This document shows positions 28,053-37,566 of a stretch of 64,000 bases of DNA, in pieces. The DNA is from Halarcobacter ebronensis (GTDB taxonomy: Bacteria; Campylobacterota; Campylobacteria; Campylobacterales; Arcobacteraceae), in assembly GCF_013201825.1 (NCBI RefSeq), contig NZ_CP053836.1, positions 2,976,001 through 3,040,000 of the forward strand, read 5' to 3'. Positions within the stretch are counted from its first letter, which is position 1, and the number at the start of each line of letters is the position of its first letter. The notes under the pieces are model-generated. The model worked only from the letters and a program-made list of their open reading frames with translations. It was not told the origin of the DNA and did not search any database. A program made the translations under genes and the position numbers.

Positions 28053-29756
28053 ATGTCAAAAGGTAAAAGTATCATTCCTGATTTCATGTCAGATAATCCA
28101 AATGATACTTTTAAATTTTTATTTCCTTTAAAACTAATACTCGATGAAGATAAGTTCGGAAACAGTCACTATGAAGTTGTAGTAAAAAATATGACTAAAA
28201 GTGAAGTTTTCACTTATCAAGTATCTCCAGAACTTCTATTTACTCATTTTCCTCTTTATAAATCTTTTAAAAATGGTGAAAAAACAGAATCTAATCCAAG
28301 TAAAGAAATCGTTGAAAAAATTTTTACTATTGATTCCACATCAATAAATAGTTCAGCAGAAAAAAAATTAAATGATCTGTTAGATAAAAAAACTATTGGA
28401 ACTTTATTAGGATGGAATTATAAATATTTAGATACTGCAAAGTATATTAACTGTTATTTAATTGAACAATATGATATAAAAATCATCATTCCTCACTATG
28501 CCATAGGAATCTATTATTATTTTAGATTCTCTGAAATGAGAGAGGCTGCTTTAGATTGTAATATTGAAAGTTTATATGTTATGTGTGATGACAATAGAGC
28601 CGATGCAAAAATTGTTTTACCGACTCCAAGAACAGATGAAGATGCAGCATTTATTCATAGATATGCCTGTCAATCAACAGCACAAAATGAATTTGAAAAT
28701 ATAAGTAAATACATCCATCACTACTTAAAGTATATGAGAGAGCATGATTTAGATGAAGAAATTGATGGAGTTCATTTAAAAATAAATTTTCCTGTAAAAG
28801 AGAAGTTTAAAATAGATACAAGAGTAAGCCTTGTTACTAATAAAGAAACAAAGGAAGAGTACTATTTTATACATGAAATCACTAATGATAATTCAGATAT
28901 AGGATTTGATAAATTCACAAAGATAGTTGAACAAAATAAAATAATAACAGATCTTGAGGATTTAGAAAATTTATCAAAAGTAGATAGAGAAATTCCAGAA
29001 GAAACGACAGAGATATTAAAAGTAAAAGATGCAAATAAAAAGCACACTAGTACACAACATCGAAAAGATAGAAAAAAAAGCTGTGGAAGTTTACTAAATA
29101 TTGAAATAGAACATGACACACAAACAAAAGATATTATAAAAGATTTACTAAAGATATACCAAGAGCAAGAAAACAATGATAAGGTAGACCAAAGTCTTAC
29201 GGAATCTTCTTCAAAAGGAGATAAGGCTACTAGACGAGTTATAATTTCAAGTGAATTTGATAAAGAGGAAGCTAGACCTTTAAATGAAATAGATAATTTT
29301 GTTGTATTTAGACAATATATGGAATTTTTAAAACAACAATCTACTATTAAAAACTTTACGTTAAGTGAAGTAAAAAACTTACCTGAATTTTTAATCGAAA
29401 AGGCTGGAGAGAAAAAAATAAATCCTAAATGTAAAATGAACAAAAGAACTAGACAATATTTAACTGCAACATTTAAGTATGAGAAGTTTTATGTCGGATT
29501 ATTAGAATTAGAAAATTACCCCTCTTCAGCTGCCTCTTCTTGGGTAATAATCTCTGACTCAGTTATTACAAATAATACCTTTGACTTTTTTATAAATTTA
29601 TATTTTAAAGATAATAACTCTATTCCAGATATTGCAAAGAATTATAAAAAAGCCGATCCAAAATTTACTAAAAAAAATCATGAAAGAAATGAAAACTTAG
29701 ATGAAATTCAACTAGCTAAATGGTATGCTGGATTATTGGGAAAAATTAATCTGTAG
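28053..29756 (+). CDS. tnsE: TnsE-like protein
   Basis: 567 residues, close to Tn7 TnsE (538). The order of parts matches TnsE as I know it: an N-terminal mixed domain (IPHYAIGIYYYFRFSEMREA, then VLPTPRTDEDAAFIHRYAC), a long charged linker (about 310-405, KKHTSTQHRKDRKKS), and a C-terminal domain with DNFVVFRQYMEFLKQQS followed by VGLLELENYPSSAASSWVI. TnsE steers Tn7 to replicating lagging strands and conjugal plasmids through the sliding clamp. Here it is separated from tnsABC by cargo and faces the other way. A 7-bp inverted repeat (28023-28045) precedes its start. The assignment is by pattern; a profile search is needed. Confidence 0.6.
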   Translation: MSKGKSIIPDFMSDNPNDTFKFLFPLKLILDEDKFGNSHYEVVVKNMTKSEVFTYQVSPELLFTHFPLYKSFKNGEKTESNPSKEIVEKIFTIDSTSINSSAEKKLNDLLDKKTIGTLLGWNYKYLDTAKYINCYLIEQYDIKIIIPHYAIGIYYYFRFSEMREAALDCNIESLYVMCDDNRADAKIVLPTPRTDEDAAFIHRYACQSTAQNEFENISKYIHHYLKYMREHDLDEEIDGVHLKINFPVKEKFKIDTRVSLVTNKETKEEYYFIHEITNDNSDIGFDKFTKIVEQNKIITDLEDLENLSKVDREIPEETTEILKVKDANKKHTSTQHRKDRKKSCGSLLNIEIEHDTQTKDIIKDLLKIYQEQENNDKVDQSLTESSSKGDKATRRVIISSEFDKEEARPLNEIDNFVVFRQYMEFLKQQSTIKNFTLSEVKNLPEFLIEKAGEKKINPKCKMNKRTRQYLTATFKYEKFYVGLLELENYPSSAASSWVIISDSVITNNTFDFFINLYFKDNNSIPDIAKNYKKADPKFTKKNHERNENLDEIQLAKWYAGLLGKINL

Positions 29757-30005
29757 ACTTCTATTTCAATTAACATATTCTCTCATAAAATATTTATCGA
29801 TTTTATTCCTTTATCTAACGTTAAAGTCTATAAAATTTATAGATAGAAATATCTATATAAATGATATCTATAAATTTCATAGATTAATATTCTTGTTTTA
29901 AATGATTCTTTTTTATATATAAATATCTCTTTTTTCATTTTATCCAGAAAGACTACATATAAAAATAATATAATATTTAGTAATTTTTTATTAAAATATA
30001 TTATA
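29757..30005. other. Very AT-rich gap with clustered ATCTATA-type palindromes
   Basis: No gene seen. At 29826-29886 there are overlapping inverted repeats built from TATAGAT/ATCTATA (for example TATAGAT-AGAAAT-ATCTATA and ATCTAT-AAATTTC-ATAGAT). They may end the TnsE-like transcript, bind a regulator of the downstream gene, or be transposase sites displaced from an end. Confidence 0.4.
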
Positions 30006-30021
30006 GATAATTAAGAATTAT
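30006..30021. repeat. Palindromic site 1 (upstream of first type IIG-like gene)
   Basis: GATAATTAAGAATTAT. Bases 2-16 are a dyad, ATAATT-AAG-AATTAT. It ends 11 bases before the start codon of the 30033 gene. An exact inverted copy lies after that gene's stop. Confidence 0.85.
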
Positions 30022-30032
30022 AGGTAATTAAA

Positions 30033-32315
30033 TTGACAACATATACAAATGAATTAGAGGGACAAACAGAGTTTTATACTACGTTTTTAAAAAGAGTAAA
30101 TAATAAATTGACTTTATCAGATATTTTGTCTGATAATAATGATGGAGTACTAAATGGTAACTTACTTGAGTTTAAATTAGTTATAAATGATTTAAATAGT
30201 GTTTTATTTCAAGCTATAAAATATTTATCTGCTATGAGAATGAAAGGGAAATCCGTCCCTGCAAACATAATTTTAATCTCATTAAATGACCATCGTGCAT
30301 ATATTTATAGCTCAAAAGAATATTTATATAACATTGAGCAAGTTTATATTGGTAGTGCATCAAAAAATAATATAGGTTTCCAAGCAATAACATCACCTTT
30401 ACAACTTAACTATAGTTCTTCGATAGAAGCTGAAAAATTAGTTCATCTTTTGAAAACAACATTTTATACAAGAATTAATATTGATGAGAATTGCATTGTT
30501 GGTTGGGCTAGTAGATATTATAGAGAAAATCCAGAAGCCACAAAATCAGGATTTATCGGAGATGAGACAGGGGAAACTCAAATTGTTGGAGAAATTAGAA
30601 AACCTGAAAAATTTAAAGAATTTATTAACCCTTATAAAGGTGAATCAAATATAAAGTTTCAATATTTAATGGATAAACTTAATGATGAAATTCAAAAGAA
30701 AAACTTAGGAGCTTTTTACACTCCATCTTTATATGTTAAAAAATCTATAGAATTAGTTAGAGAAGCTATAAGGAGAGTCCCAGAAGGAAATGATTATATT
30801 ATTTTAGACAGATGTGCAGGAACAGGTAATTTAGAACTTGAATTATCAGATGAAGAATTAAGTCATTGTATTGTATCAACATATGAATATTACGAATACA
30901 AAGTACTAATGGAACTTATAGGAGATAAAGTTCTACATATAATACCTCCTTTTGAAGTAAAAGAAACCTTTAATAACGGAACAGTACGTGGTGCAGATGC
31001 TTTGAGCAAAGAATATTTAAATATTGATATAATTAAACAATATATAGATAATCCAAAGTGTACTATTATTTTATATGAGAATCCACCTTATGCAGAAACA
31101 ACATCTATGGAGCACCAAAGACAAAACCAAGGTAAAAAATCATCTGCATGGAAAAAAGGATTTGTTGTACAAGAAATGAAAAAAGAGGTTTCAGGTGTTG
31201 CTACTAATGATTTAGCAAATGCATTTATATGGTCTGCTTTTAAATATTACTTGAGACAAGAAACAGACAGTTATATTGTTTTTTCACCTGTAAAATATTG
31301 GAAGTCTCAACATTTAATTGAAAAAGAATTTTTAGATGGGTTTGCTTTTAATAGAAAACATTTTCATACAAATACTAATGCTTGCATCATGTGTGCACTA
31401 TGGAGTAATAAAAATAAAACTCTTAAATCCATATCCTTAAAAGCAGTAGATATAAAAGATAATGAATCTGTAGTTTATCCTAAAAAACTAAAAGTAGATA
31501 AAGTATTTACATTATATAGCAAAAGATATTATGAAAAAAGAAAGTTTGAAGATGACGTAGAAAATGGCATTGTTGTTGGTCTAAATGGGACAGAAGATAC
31601 TGTTGGAAAGATAAGAATATCACCAAAATATAACAAGAATATTTTAGGCTATTTGGTTGCGGATAGTACAACATTTGATAATCCAGATGCTAAATCAAGT
31701 TTAGTTATTGCAGGAAGATATAATGGTAATGGTTTCTTTTTACGAAAAGATAACTTTTTAGAAAAGCTTCCTATGTTTGCAGCAAGTCGTTACATAAACT
31801 ATAATAGAGAATGGACTGAAAGAGGTAGAATAATGAAGTCTGCTGATGGAAGTGTTAAGTTTTTAAAAGATATAAAAAACAAAAAAATAGAACAATATTT
31901 ACTAAAATGTTTATTATTTACAACATTAGAAATGCAAAATCACATGAGAACTTTTATAGGGTCTGATAATAGATTTTATCGTAATGAACTTTGTTTAGAT
32001 ATAAGTAATGGCGAGACAATCGCATCAAGTAGTTTATCTAATCTAAAATTAACTGATGTAGAAAATAATTTATTACAACAATGGAATATTGTTCTAAATA
32101 TTGCAATGCAAACAAAAAATTATGATAATACTTTAACATATGGTGTATATCAAATTTTTGATGAACTCAATACATTTCATAGAAATGATTTAGATAAAAA
32201 AGTTTTTGATTATCCTGAATTGAATGGGCATTTAAATACATTAAAAACATTAGTCAAAAATTATTACAATCAAGAAATTGTTCCAACGTTATTTGAATAT
32301 CAATTTTTAAAATAA
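30033..32315 (+). CDS. Type IIG-like restriction-modification protein (N6-adenine methylase with nuclease-like N-terminus)
   Basis: 760 residues from TTG 30033 with AGG ahead. Residues 43-65 (GNLLEFK with Glu46 and Lys48, then QAIKYL) look like a PD-(D/E)XK nuclease core. NLGAFYTPSLYV (224-235) is methylase motif X, LDRCAGTGNLE (258-268) the SAM motif and ENPPYAE (349-355) the catalytic NPPY. The C-terminal 350 residues would be target recognition. It probably methylates, and perhaps cuts, phage DNA. The gene is bracketed by inverted 16-bp palindromes at 30006 and 32322. A methylase-only role is the main alternative. Confidence 0.78.
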   Translation: MTTYTNELEGQTEFYTTFLKRVNNKLTLSDILSDNNDGVLNGNLLEFKLVINDLNSVLFQAIKYLSAMRMKGKSVPANIILISLNDHRAYIYSSKEYLYNIEQVYIGSASKNNIGFQAITSPLQLNYSSSIEAEKLVHLLKTTFYTRINIDENCIVGWASRYYRENPEATKSGFIGDETGETQIVGEIRKPEKFKEFINPYKGESNIKFQYLMDKLNDEIQKKNLGAFYTPSLYVKKSIELVREAIRRVPEGNDYIILDRCAGTGNLELELSDEELSHCIVSTYEYYEYKVLMELIGDKVLHIIPPFEVKETFNNGTVRGADALSKEYLNIDIIKQYIDNPKCTIILYENPPYAETTSMEHQRQNQGKKSSAWKKGFVVQEMKKEVSGVATNDLANAFIWSAFKYYLRQETDSYIVFSPVKYWKSQHLIEKEFLDGFAFNRKHFHTNTNACIMCALWSNKNKTLKSISLKAVDIKDNESVVYPKKLKVDKVFTLYSKRYYEKRKFEDDVENGIVVGLNGTEDTVGKIRISPKYNKNILGYLVADSTTFDNPDAKSSLVIAGRYNGNGFFLRKDNFLEKLPMFAASRYINYNREWTERGRIMKSADGSVKFLKDIKNKKIEQYLLKCLLFTTLEMQNHMRTFIGSDNRFYRNELCLDISNGETIASSSLSNLKLTDVENNLLQQWNIVLNIAMQTKNYDNTLTYGVYQIFDELNTFHRNDLDKKVFDYPELNGHLNTLKTLVKNYYNQEIVPTLFEYQFLK

Positions 32316-32321
32316 CCATTA

Positions 32322-32337
32322 ATAATTCTTAATTATC
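32322..32337. repeat. Palindromic site 2 (downstream of first type IIG-like gene)
   Basis: ATAATTCTTAATTATC, the exact reverse complement of site 1, begins six bases after the stop of the 30033 gene. Sites 1 and 2 delimit 2332 bp. Confidence 0.85.
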
Positions 32338-32357
32338 AGTACTTTGATTAGTAAGAG

Positions 32358-32379
32358 AACTAGGCTTTTATGCCTAGTT
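32358..32379. terminator. Hairpin terminator between type IIG-like gene and recombinase
   Basis: AACTAGGC-TTTTAT-GCCTAGTT is a perfect 8-bp stem followed on the plus strand by TTCTAG. It lies between two convergent genes and eight bases beyond the recombinase stop, so it probably ends both transcripts. Confidence 0.65.
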
Positions 32380-32386
32380 TTCTAGA

Positions 32387-33319
32387 TTATATAGAGAAAT
32401 TAAAAGTTTTTCTAGGATGTTTTGTACGTAGCAATTTTCTTTGATGCTTCATATTTACTTTTGTATATATTTGAGTAGTAGAGATAGATGCATGACCTAA
32501 CATATTTTGAATATAACGTACATCTACACCTTCTTCTAGAAGCAAAGTTGCAAATGAATGTCTAAACATGTGAGGTGTCACATGTTTATTCAAACCTATT
32601 TTATTTTGATACTTTTGAATCATTAATCTTATTGATTGTTCTGAAAATTTCTTATTTAATCTATTTAGTAAAAAATATCCTTCAATATCTTTTTCTATGC
32701 CAAAAAGTTTTGAATACTCTTTTATTAAAGATAAAACTTCTTGATCACATATTTGAATTATTCTTTCTTTAGATCCTTTTCCAAAAATTTTAATTATTCC
32801 AGTTTTTATATTTATTGCATCAAGTTTTAAATTTGATAATTCAGACACTCTTATTCCCGTTGAAAAAAGTATCTCAATTGAAACAATATCTCTTACTAAC
32901 AATTTATAACTACAAGAATTTTTGTATCTATACTCATTTTTTAATGTATATAGATATTTTAAAATCTTTTTTATCTCTTGTAACTCCAAAGTTTTTGGTA
33001 AAAGTTTAGGTTCTTTTAATGATAGTTTTAATTTCCGAAATGGGTTAAGATCAATTAAATCATCAAATTCTAAATAATTAAAAAAAGCTTTTAATACAGC
33101 AATTTTTCTTTTTATTGTTTTAACTTTATAATCATTCACATATAAAGCTTCAACCCAATCTTTTAAATCATATTTATTGATTTTTTTTATTTCGTAGTTA
33201 ATAAACCTTTCTAAAAATTGATTTATATCTATATCGTATGCACGAAGGGTTTTTGAGTTTAAATTTTTTTCATATTTACAATGAAATCTAAATTTTTCAA
33301 TTGCATTTTGTAGTAGCAT
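32387..33319 (-). CDS. Tyrosine recombinase/integrase
   Basis: 310 residues from ATG 33319, chosen because AGGAG lies ahead at good spacing; a longer TTG reading from 33406 has none. The N-terminal SAM-like core-binding domain covers about 1-105. The catalytic domain has Arg157 (STGIRVSEL), Lys in GKGSKER (about 181-184), His250 and Arg253 (PHMFRHSFATLL), His276 (LGHASI) and Tyr285 (TTQIYTKV). All active-site residues are present, so it should be functional. XerC/D-like size. It lies between two genes bracketed by inverted palindromes, so an inversion or cassette-exchange role is plausible. It may instead mark a separate integrative event. Confidence 0.9.
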   Translation of the reverse strand: MLLQNAIEKFRFHCKYEKNLNSKTLRAYDIDINQFLERFINYEIKKINKYDLKDWVEALYVNDYKVKTIKRKIAVLKAFFNYLEFDDLIDLNPFRKLKLSLKEPKLLPKTLELQEIKKILKYLYTLKNEYRYKNSCSYKLLVRDIVSIEILFSTGIRVSELSNLKLDAINIKTGIIKIFGKGSKERIIQICDQEVLSLIKEYSKLFGIEKDIEGYFLLNRLNKKFSEQSIRLMIQKYQNKIGLNKHVTPHMFRHSFATLLLEEGVDVRYIQNMLGHASISTTQIYTKVNMKHQRKLLRTKHPRKTFNFSI

Positions 33320-33465
33320 ATTTCTCCTTTTTATAAAATTTAAGGAGTTTAGTAACTTTTTATTAAATAATTCTTTGGTCAAATTTCTTCGATATAATAA
33401 GGTCAATTATAATTTAATAAGTAAACCAATAATTTTAATAATTAATTTGATATACTTGAATTAAC

Positions 33466-33481
33466 GATAATAAAGTATTAT
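33466..33481. repeat. Palindromic site 3 (upstream of second type IIG-like gene)
   Basis: GATAATAAAGTATTAT. It differs from site 1 at only two bases (7 and 11), and these change together so that the dyad ATAATA-AAG-TATTAT is kept. Like site 1 it ends exactly 11 bases before a start codon (33493). Confidence 0.85.
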
Positions 33482-33492
33482 GGATTATTTAC

Positions 33493-36400
33493 ATGTTAAA
33501 ACCAAATTTTATTAAAACTCACAATTTTATAAATATAATGTTAAAGAAGAAAGAACTTTCTTCCCAGAATTTAGAAATTTTAATTTCGCAACTACATATT
33601 TTGAATAATATAAACCCTGAAGAAACAGAAGAAAATCAAAAAACTTTTATAAGAGATTTCTTAATTAATACCTTCAATTATAATATCAATACTGCAGGTG
33701 ATATAGATTGGGCAATATTAAATGAATCACATAAAGTAGAAGTAATTATTGAAGTAAAAAGAATTAAAAATGAAACAGAAATGGTTACGAAGGAAAACTT
33801 CTTAAAAAAAGCATTTTACGAAACAGTATTATATTTTATGAGAGAACGTAATATAGGGAATATAGATTTAAAACATATAATAATAACAAACACCTATAAT
33901 TGGTTTATAGTTGATGCAACGGAATATGAGAGGCTTTTTTGGAACAATAAAAAATTTAGAAAATCATTTTCAGACTGGAATAATAAGAAAACATTAAATA
34001 ATAAAACGGATTTTTTCTATAATGACATAGTAAAGCCCTTTTGCGAGTCAATTAATAATTCTAGAAAAACATCTTTATTTGAAACAGATAATGAATTAAT
34101 AGATTTTACTCATTTTAATATAAAAGAACTTACTTTTAGTGATTCTGAAAGAAACTTTGAAAATATATATAAACTACTTAGCTCTGACACTTTAATGAAA
34201 GATTTTACACCAAATGATGGAAACTCTTTAAACAAGAATTTTTATGATGAGTTACTTTATATACTCGGTTTGGAAGAACAAAAAATTGATGGTAAAAAAA
34301 GAATTATAAGAATTAAAAAAGATAGGCAGATAGGATCATTTTTTGAAAATGTTTATTCTTTACTCCATAGACATAATAAGTTATCTAATAATGAAGATGA
34401 GAATTTTAATAAAGTAATTTCATTAATTATAGTTTGGCTTAATAGAATATTATTTTTAAAACTCTTTGAAAATCAATTAACAGGTTTTTCAAAAAATGAA
34501 AATCTATCATTTTTAAAAAAAGAATTTATAAAAGATTTTGATGAATTAGATAAACTTTTTTTTGCAGTATTATCTAAAAAAGCAGATGATAGACTAGATG
34601 ATGTTAAAAGGAAATATAATTTTATTCCATATTTAAATAGTTCTTTATTCGAAGAATCAGAAGAAGAAAAAAAACTAATTTTTATTTCACAACTTGATTC
34701 AACTTCAAAAATTAAATTTTATAAAAATACAATATTAAAAGGCTCTAATGGAAAAAGAATTTCAGGGGAAAGCAGTCTTTTATATTATTTATATGATTTC
34801 TTAAACGCATATAGCTTTGGTAGTTTAAACAATATCAATACAGTAGAGGAACAACACAAAGAATTAATTAGTAGCTCTGTATTAGGATTGATTTTTGAAA
34901 AAATAAATGGCTATAAAGATGGTAGTTTTTATACTCCAAGTTATATAACTACTTTTATGGCAAAAAATATTCTTGAAAAATTTGTTATTGATAAGTTTAA
35001 TGAGATAAAAGAATGGAATTGTAAAAATATTGATGATATATTTGATTATATTGGTAGCTCAAAAGAGGATAGAAAAGAAGCAAATGAGATAATTAATAGT
35101 TTAAAAATATGTGATCCTGCAGTTGGAAGTGGACATTATTTAGTTTCTATGTTAAATGAGATAATAAGGCTTAAGTCAGACTTAGGAATATTGAGTGACA
35201 AAAATGGTAAAAAAATTAGAGACTATAAAATCTTAATTGAAAATGATGATTTAGCTTTTAAAACAATTGATAATGAATATTTTACCTATCAAAAACCTAA
35301 AACTGTAACAGAAAACCATTTGATACAAGAAACAATATTTTTAGAAAAACAAAATATTATAGAAAATTGCTTATTTGGTGTTGATATTAATCCTAATTCA
35401 GTAAATATTTGTAGATTGAGATTATGGATAGAACTTTTGAAACACACCTACTATACAGAAGATAGTAACTTTGAATATCTACACACTTTACCTAATATAG
35501 ATATAAATATAAAAGTAGGAAACTCTTTATTAAGTAAATTTCCATTAATAGATAATGAGAATGTGCCAAAAGCATTAAAAGAAAAAATTGAAGAGTATAA
35601 AAGTATAGTTAAAGAGTATAAAAATACAAATGATAAACTAATAAAACAAGATATAAAGAAAAAAATAAATGAAATGAAAAAAGAGTTTATTTTAGACTTT
35701 AAAAACAACACAAAAAATATTTTAAGTTTAAAAAAAATACTTAATGGATATACAACTCAAAAAGAAGTAAAAAAAGGTTACATTCAACAGTTTGGTTACG
35801 AAGGATTAACTAAAGACATCATACTTAAGTATGCAACAGATACAACAGGTAGTTTATTTGACATTAATAGCATAATGACTAAATCTCAAATAAAAAAAGC
35901 AAAAAAAGTAAAAAAAGAAATCTTAAAAGATATTGATAAACTTTATAAAGATATACAAAAAGCTGATAATGATAAACTATATGAAAATTCATTTGAATGG
36001 CGCTTTGAATTTCCAGAGATTTTAGATGAAGAAGGTAAGTTTATAGGATTTGATGCAATAATTGGTAATCCTCCTTATATAAGAGAACCAGAAAATAAAC
36101 AAGCCTTTAATGGACTTCATGACTCTCCATGCTACAAAGGCAAAATGGATCTATGGTTTTTATTTGCATGTAAAGGTATAGATTTATTAAAAAGTAATGG
36201 TAGATTATCATTCATTGCTACAAATAATTGGATATCCAATTATGGCGCATCTAGATTTAGAAATAAAGTCCTAGGTACTACTAAAATTGAAGAATATATT
36301 GATTTTGGAGAATATTTTGTTTTTGATAGTGCCGATGTTCTTACAATGATATTTACACTTAAAAAAACACTCATATTAAACGATTATAATTGTAATTATT

Positions 36401-37413
36401 CAAGAATTTTAGATAAAACTATAAAAGAAGATGATGTTAAAGAGTTTTTAATTGGGATTCCCAATGAAAAAACACAAAAGTACAGTGCCTTAATGTTCAA
36501 TCAAAACTTATTTGACAAGAATATCATTTTTTTGAATAGCAAAATTGCAAATGTATTAAATAAAATTGAACAAAACAAAAATTTTAAACTTGATGAAAAA
36601 GAAGAACTTGCACAAGGTATTGTAACACCAAATGATTCAGTTAATAAAAAATCACTAGAAACTTTAGGAAATAATTTTAGATTAAATGAAGGCATCTTTA
36701 CTTTAACAACAGAAGAAATAGAATATTTGAATTTAAATGAAAATGAATTTGAGATAATTAAACCATTATATACCTCAAATGAAATAAATAGATATTTTAC
36801 TAATCAAAATAATAAAAAATGGATTATTTATACTGATAGTAGTTTTAAAGATACTAATAAAATGGATAATTACCCAAACTTAAAATATCATCTTGATAAA
36901 TTTAAAGATGTAATTACAAGTGATTATAAGCCATATGGAATTCATAGAGCAAGGAATGAATATTTTTTTAAAGGAGAAAAAATTTTATCTTTAAGAAAGT
37001 GTGTAAATAGACCTCTTTTTAGTTATGTTAATTATGATAGTTATGTCAATCAATCATACTATATTATAAAATCTGAAAGAATTAATCTAAAATATTTAAC
37101 AGCACTTTTAAATTCTAGTTTAGTCGCTTTTTGGCTTAAATACAAAGGAAAAATGCAAGGTAATAACTTTCAAGTTGATAAAGAACCACTATTAGATATA
37201 CCAATATTGTCAATAGAGGATGACCAAGTTACATTAAATAAAATTACTAAAATCATAGATGAAATTATTTTGATTAAAGAGAATAATGATGATGACGATA
37301 TGATGTCTTTATTTAAATTAGAAAACGATCTAAATAATATATTTTATAGGTTATATAAACTTAATAATGATGATATAAAAATTATTGAAGAAACAAAGTT
37401 CAAATACCTATAA
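33493..37413 (+). CDS. Large type IIG-like restriction-modification enzyme (Eco57I/PglX-like)
   Basis: 1306 residues, the size of fused endonuclease-methylase-recognition proteins. The N-terminal nuclease has DIDWAIL with Asp72 and IIEVKR with Glu87 and Lys89. GSFYTPSYIT is methylase motif X. ICDPAVGSGHYLVS (about 538-551) is the SAM motif, and IIGNPPYIREP (about 856-866) carries the catalytic NPPY. SLVAFWLKYKGKMQGNNFQVDK near the C-terminus is typical of the recognition domain. The related PglX methylases belong to BREX, but no other BREX gene is nearby, so a stand-alone type IIG system is the better reading. Flanked by palindromic sites 3 and 4. Confidence 0.85.
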   Translation: MLKPNFIKTHNFINIMLKKKELSSQNLEILISQLHILNNINPEETEENQKTFIRDFLINTFNYNINTAGDIDWAILNESHKVEVIIEVKRIKNETEMVTKENFLKKAFYETVLYFMRERNIGNIDLKHIIITNTYNWFIVDATEYERLFWNNKKFRKSFSDWNNKKTLNNKTDFFYNDIVKPFCESINNSRKTSLFETDNELIDFTHFNIKELTFSDSERNFENIYKLLSSDTLMKDFTPNDGNSLNKNFYDELLYILGLEEQKIDGKKRIIRIKKDRQIGSFFENVYSLLHRHNKLSNNEDENFNKVISLIIVWLNRILFLKLFENQLTGFSKNENLSFLKKEFIKDFDELDKLFFAVLSKKADDRLDDVKRKYNFIPYLNSSLFEESEEEKKLIFISQLDSTSKIKFYKNTILKGSNGKRISGESSLLYYLYDFLNAYSFGSLNNINTVEEQHKELISSSVLGLIFEKINGYKDGSFYTPSYITTFMAKNILEKFVIDKFNEIKEWNCKNIDDIFDYIGSSKEDRKEANEIINSLKICDPAVGSGHYLVSMLNEIIRLKSDLGILSDKNGKKIRDYKILIENDDLAFKTIDNEYFTYQKPKTVTENHLIQETIFLEKQNIIENCLFGVDINPNSVNICRLRLWIELLKHTYYTEDSNFEYLHTLPNIDINIKVGNSLLSKFPLIDNENVPKALKEKIEEYKSIVKEYKNTNDKLIKQDIKKKINEMKKEFILDFKNNTKNILSLKKILNGYTTQKEVKKGYIQQFGYEGLTKDIILKYATDTTGSLFDINSIMTKSQIKKAKKVKKEILKDIDKLYKDIQKADNDKLYENSFEWRFEFPEILDEEGKFIGFDAIIGNPPYIREPENKQAFNGLHDSPCYKGKMDLWFLFACKGIDLLKSNGRLSFIATNNWISNYGASRFRNKVLGTTKIEEYIDFGEYFVFDSADVLTMIFTLKKTLILNDYNCNYSRILDKTIKEDDVKEFLIGIPNEKTQKYSALMFNQNLFDKNIIFLNSKIANVLNKIEQNKNFKLDEKEELAQGIVTPNDSVNKKSLETLGNNFRLNEGIFTLTTEEIEYLNLNENEFEIIKPLYTSNEINRYFTNQNNKKWIIYTDSSFKDTNKMDNYPNLKYHLDKFKDVITSDYKPYGIHRARNEYFFKGEKILSLRKCVNRPLFSYVNYDSYVNQSYYIIKSERINLKYLTALLNSSLVAFWLKYKGKMQGNNFQVDKEPLLDIPILSIEDDQVTLNKITKIIDEIILIKENNDDDDMMSLFKLENDLNNIFYRLYKLNNDDIKIIEETKFKYL

Positions 37414-37425
37414 TACTTTATTATC
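37410..37425. repeat. Palindromic site 4 (overlaps stop of second type IIG-like gene)
   Basis: ATAATACTTTATTATC, the exact reverse complement of site 3. It overlaps the TAA stop (37411-37413) of the 33493 gene. Sites 3 and 4 delimit 3960 bp. Confidence 0.85.
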
Positions 37426-37566
37426 AATACTATAGATTTAAAAGGAGGCCCTTAGACTAGGTAGTTTGACATTTTGATAAAAGGATATTTACTTTCATAA
37501 AATTTTTTGAGATTTTAATTCCAAAAAAAATAAATTCATATAAGGAAATAATTACAATAGATATAT
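37426..37566. other. Gap between type IIG-like gene and tniQ
   Basis: 141 bp between convergent gene ends. It contains a patch of higher G+C (about 37441-37490, AGGAGGCCCTTAGACTAGG then TTTGACATTTTGATAAAAGG) unlike its surroundings. The patch could be a leftover transposon end or scar. No ORF. Confidence 0.35.

Noticed and set aside
33320-33406. Longer start for the tyrosine recombinase at TTG 33406
   Set aside because: ATG 33319 has AGGAG at proper spacing and begins the expected core-binding domain.
33493-37413. BREX system
   Set aside because: The 1306-residue protein resembles PglX, but no brxA, brxB, brxC, pglZ or brxL gene is near; a stand-alone type IIG enzyme fits better.
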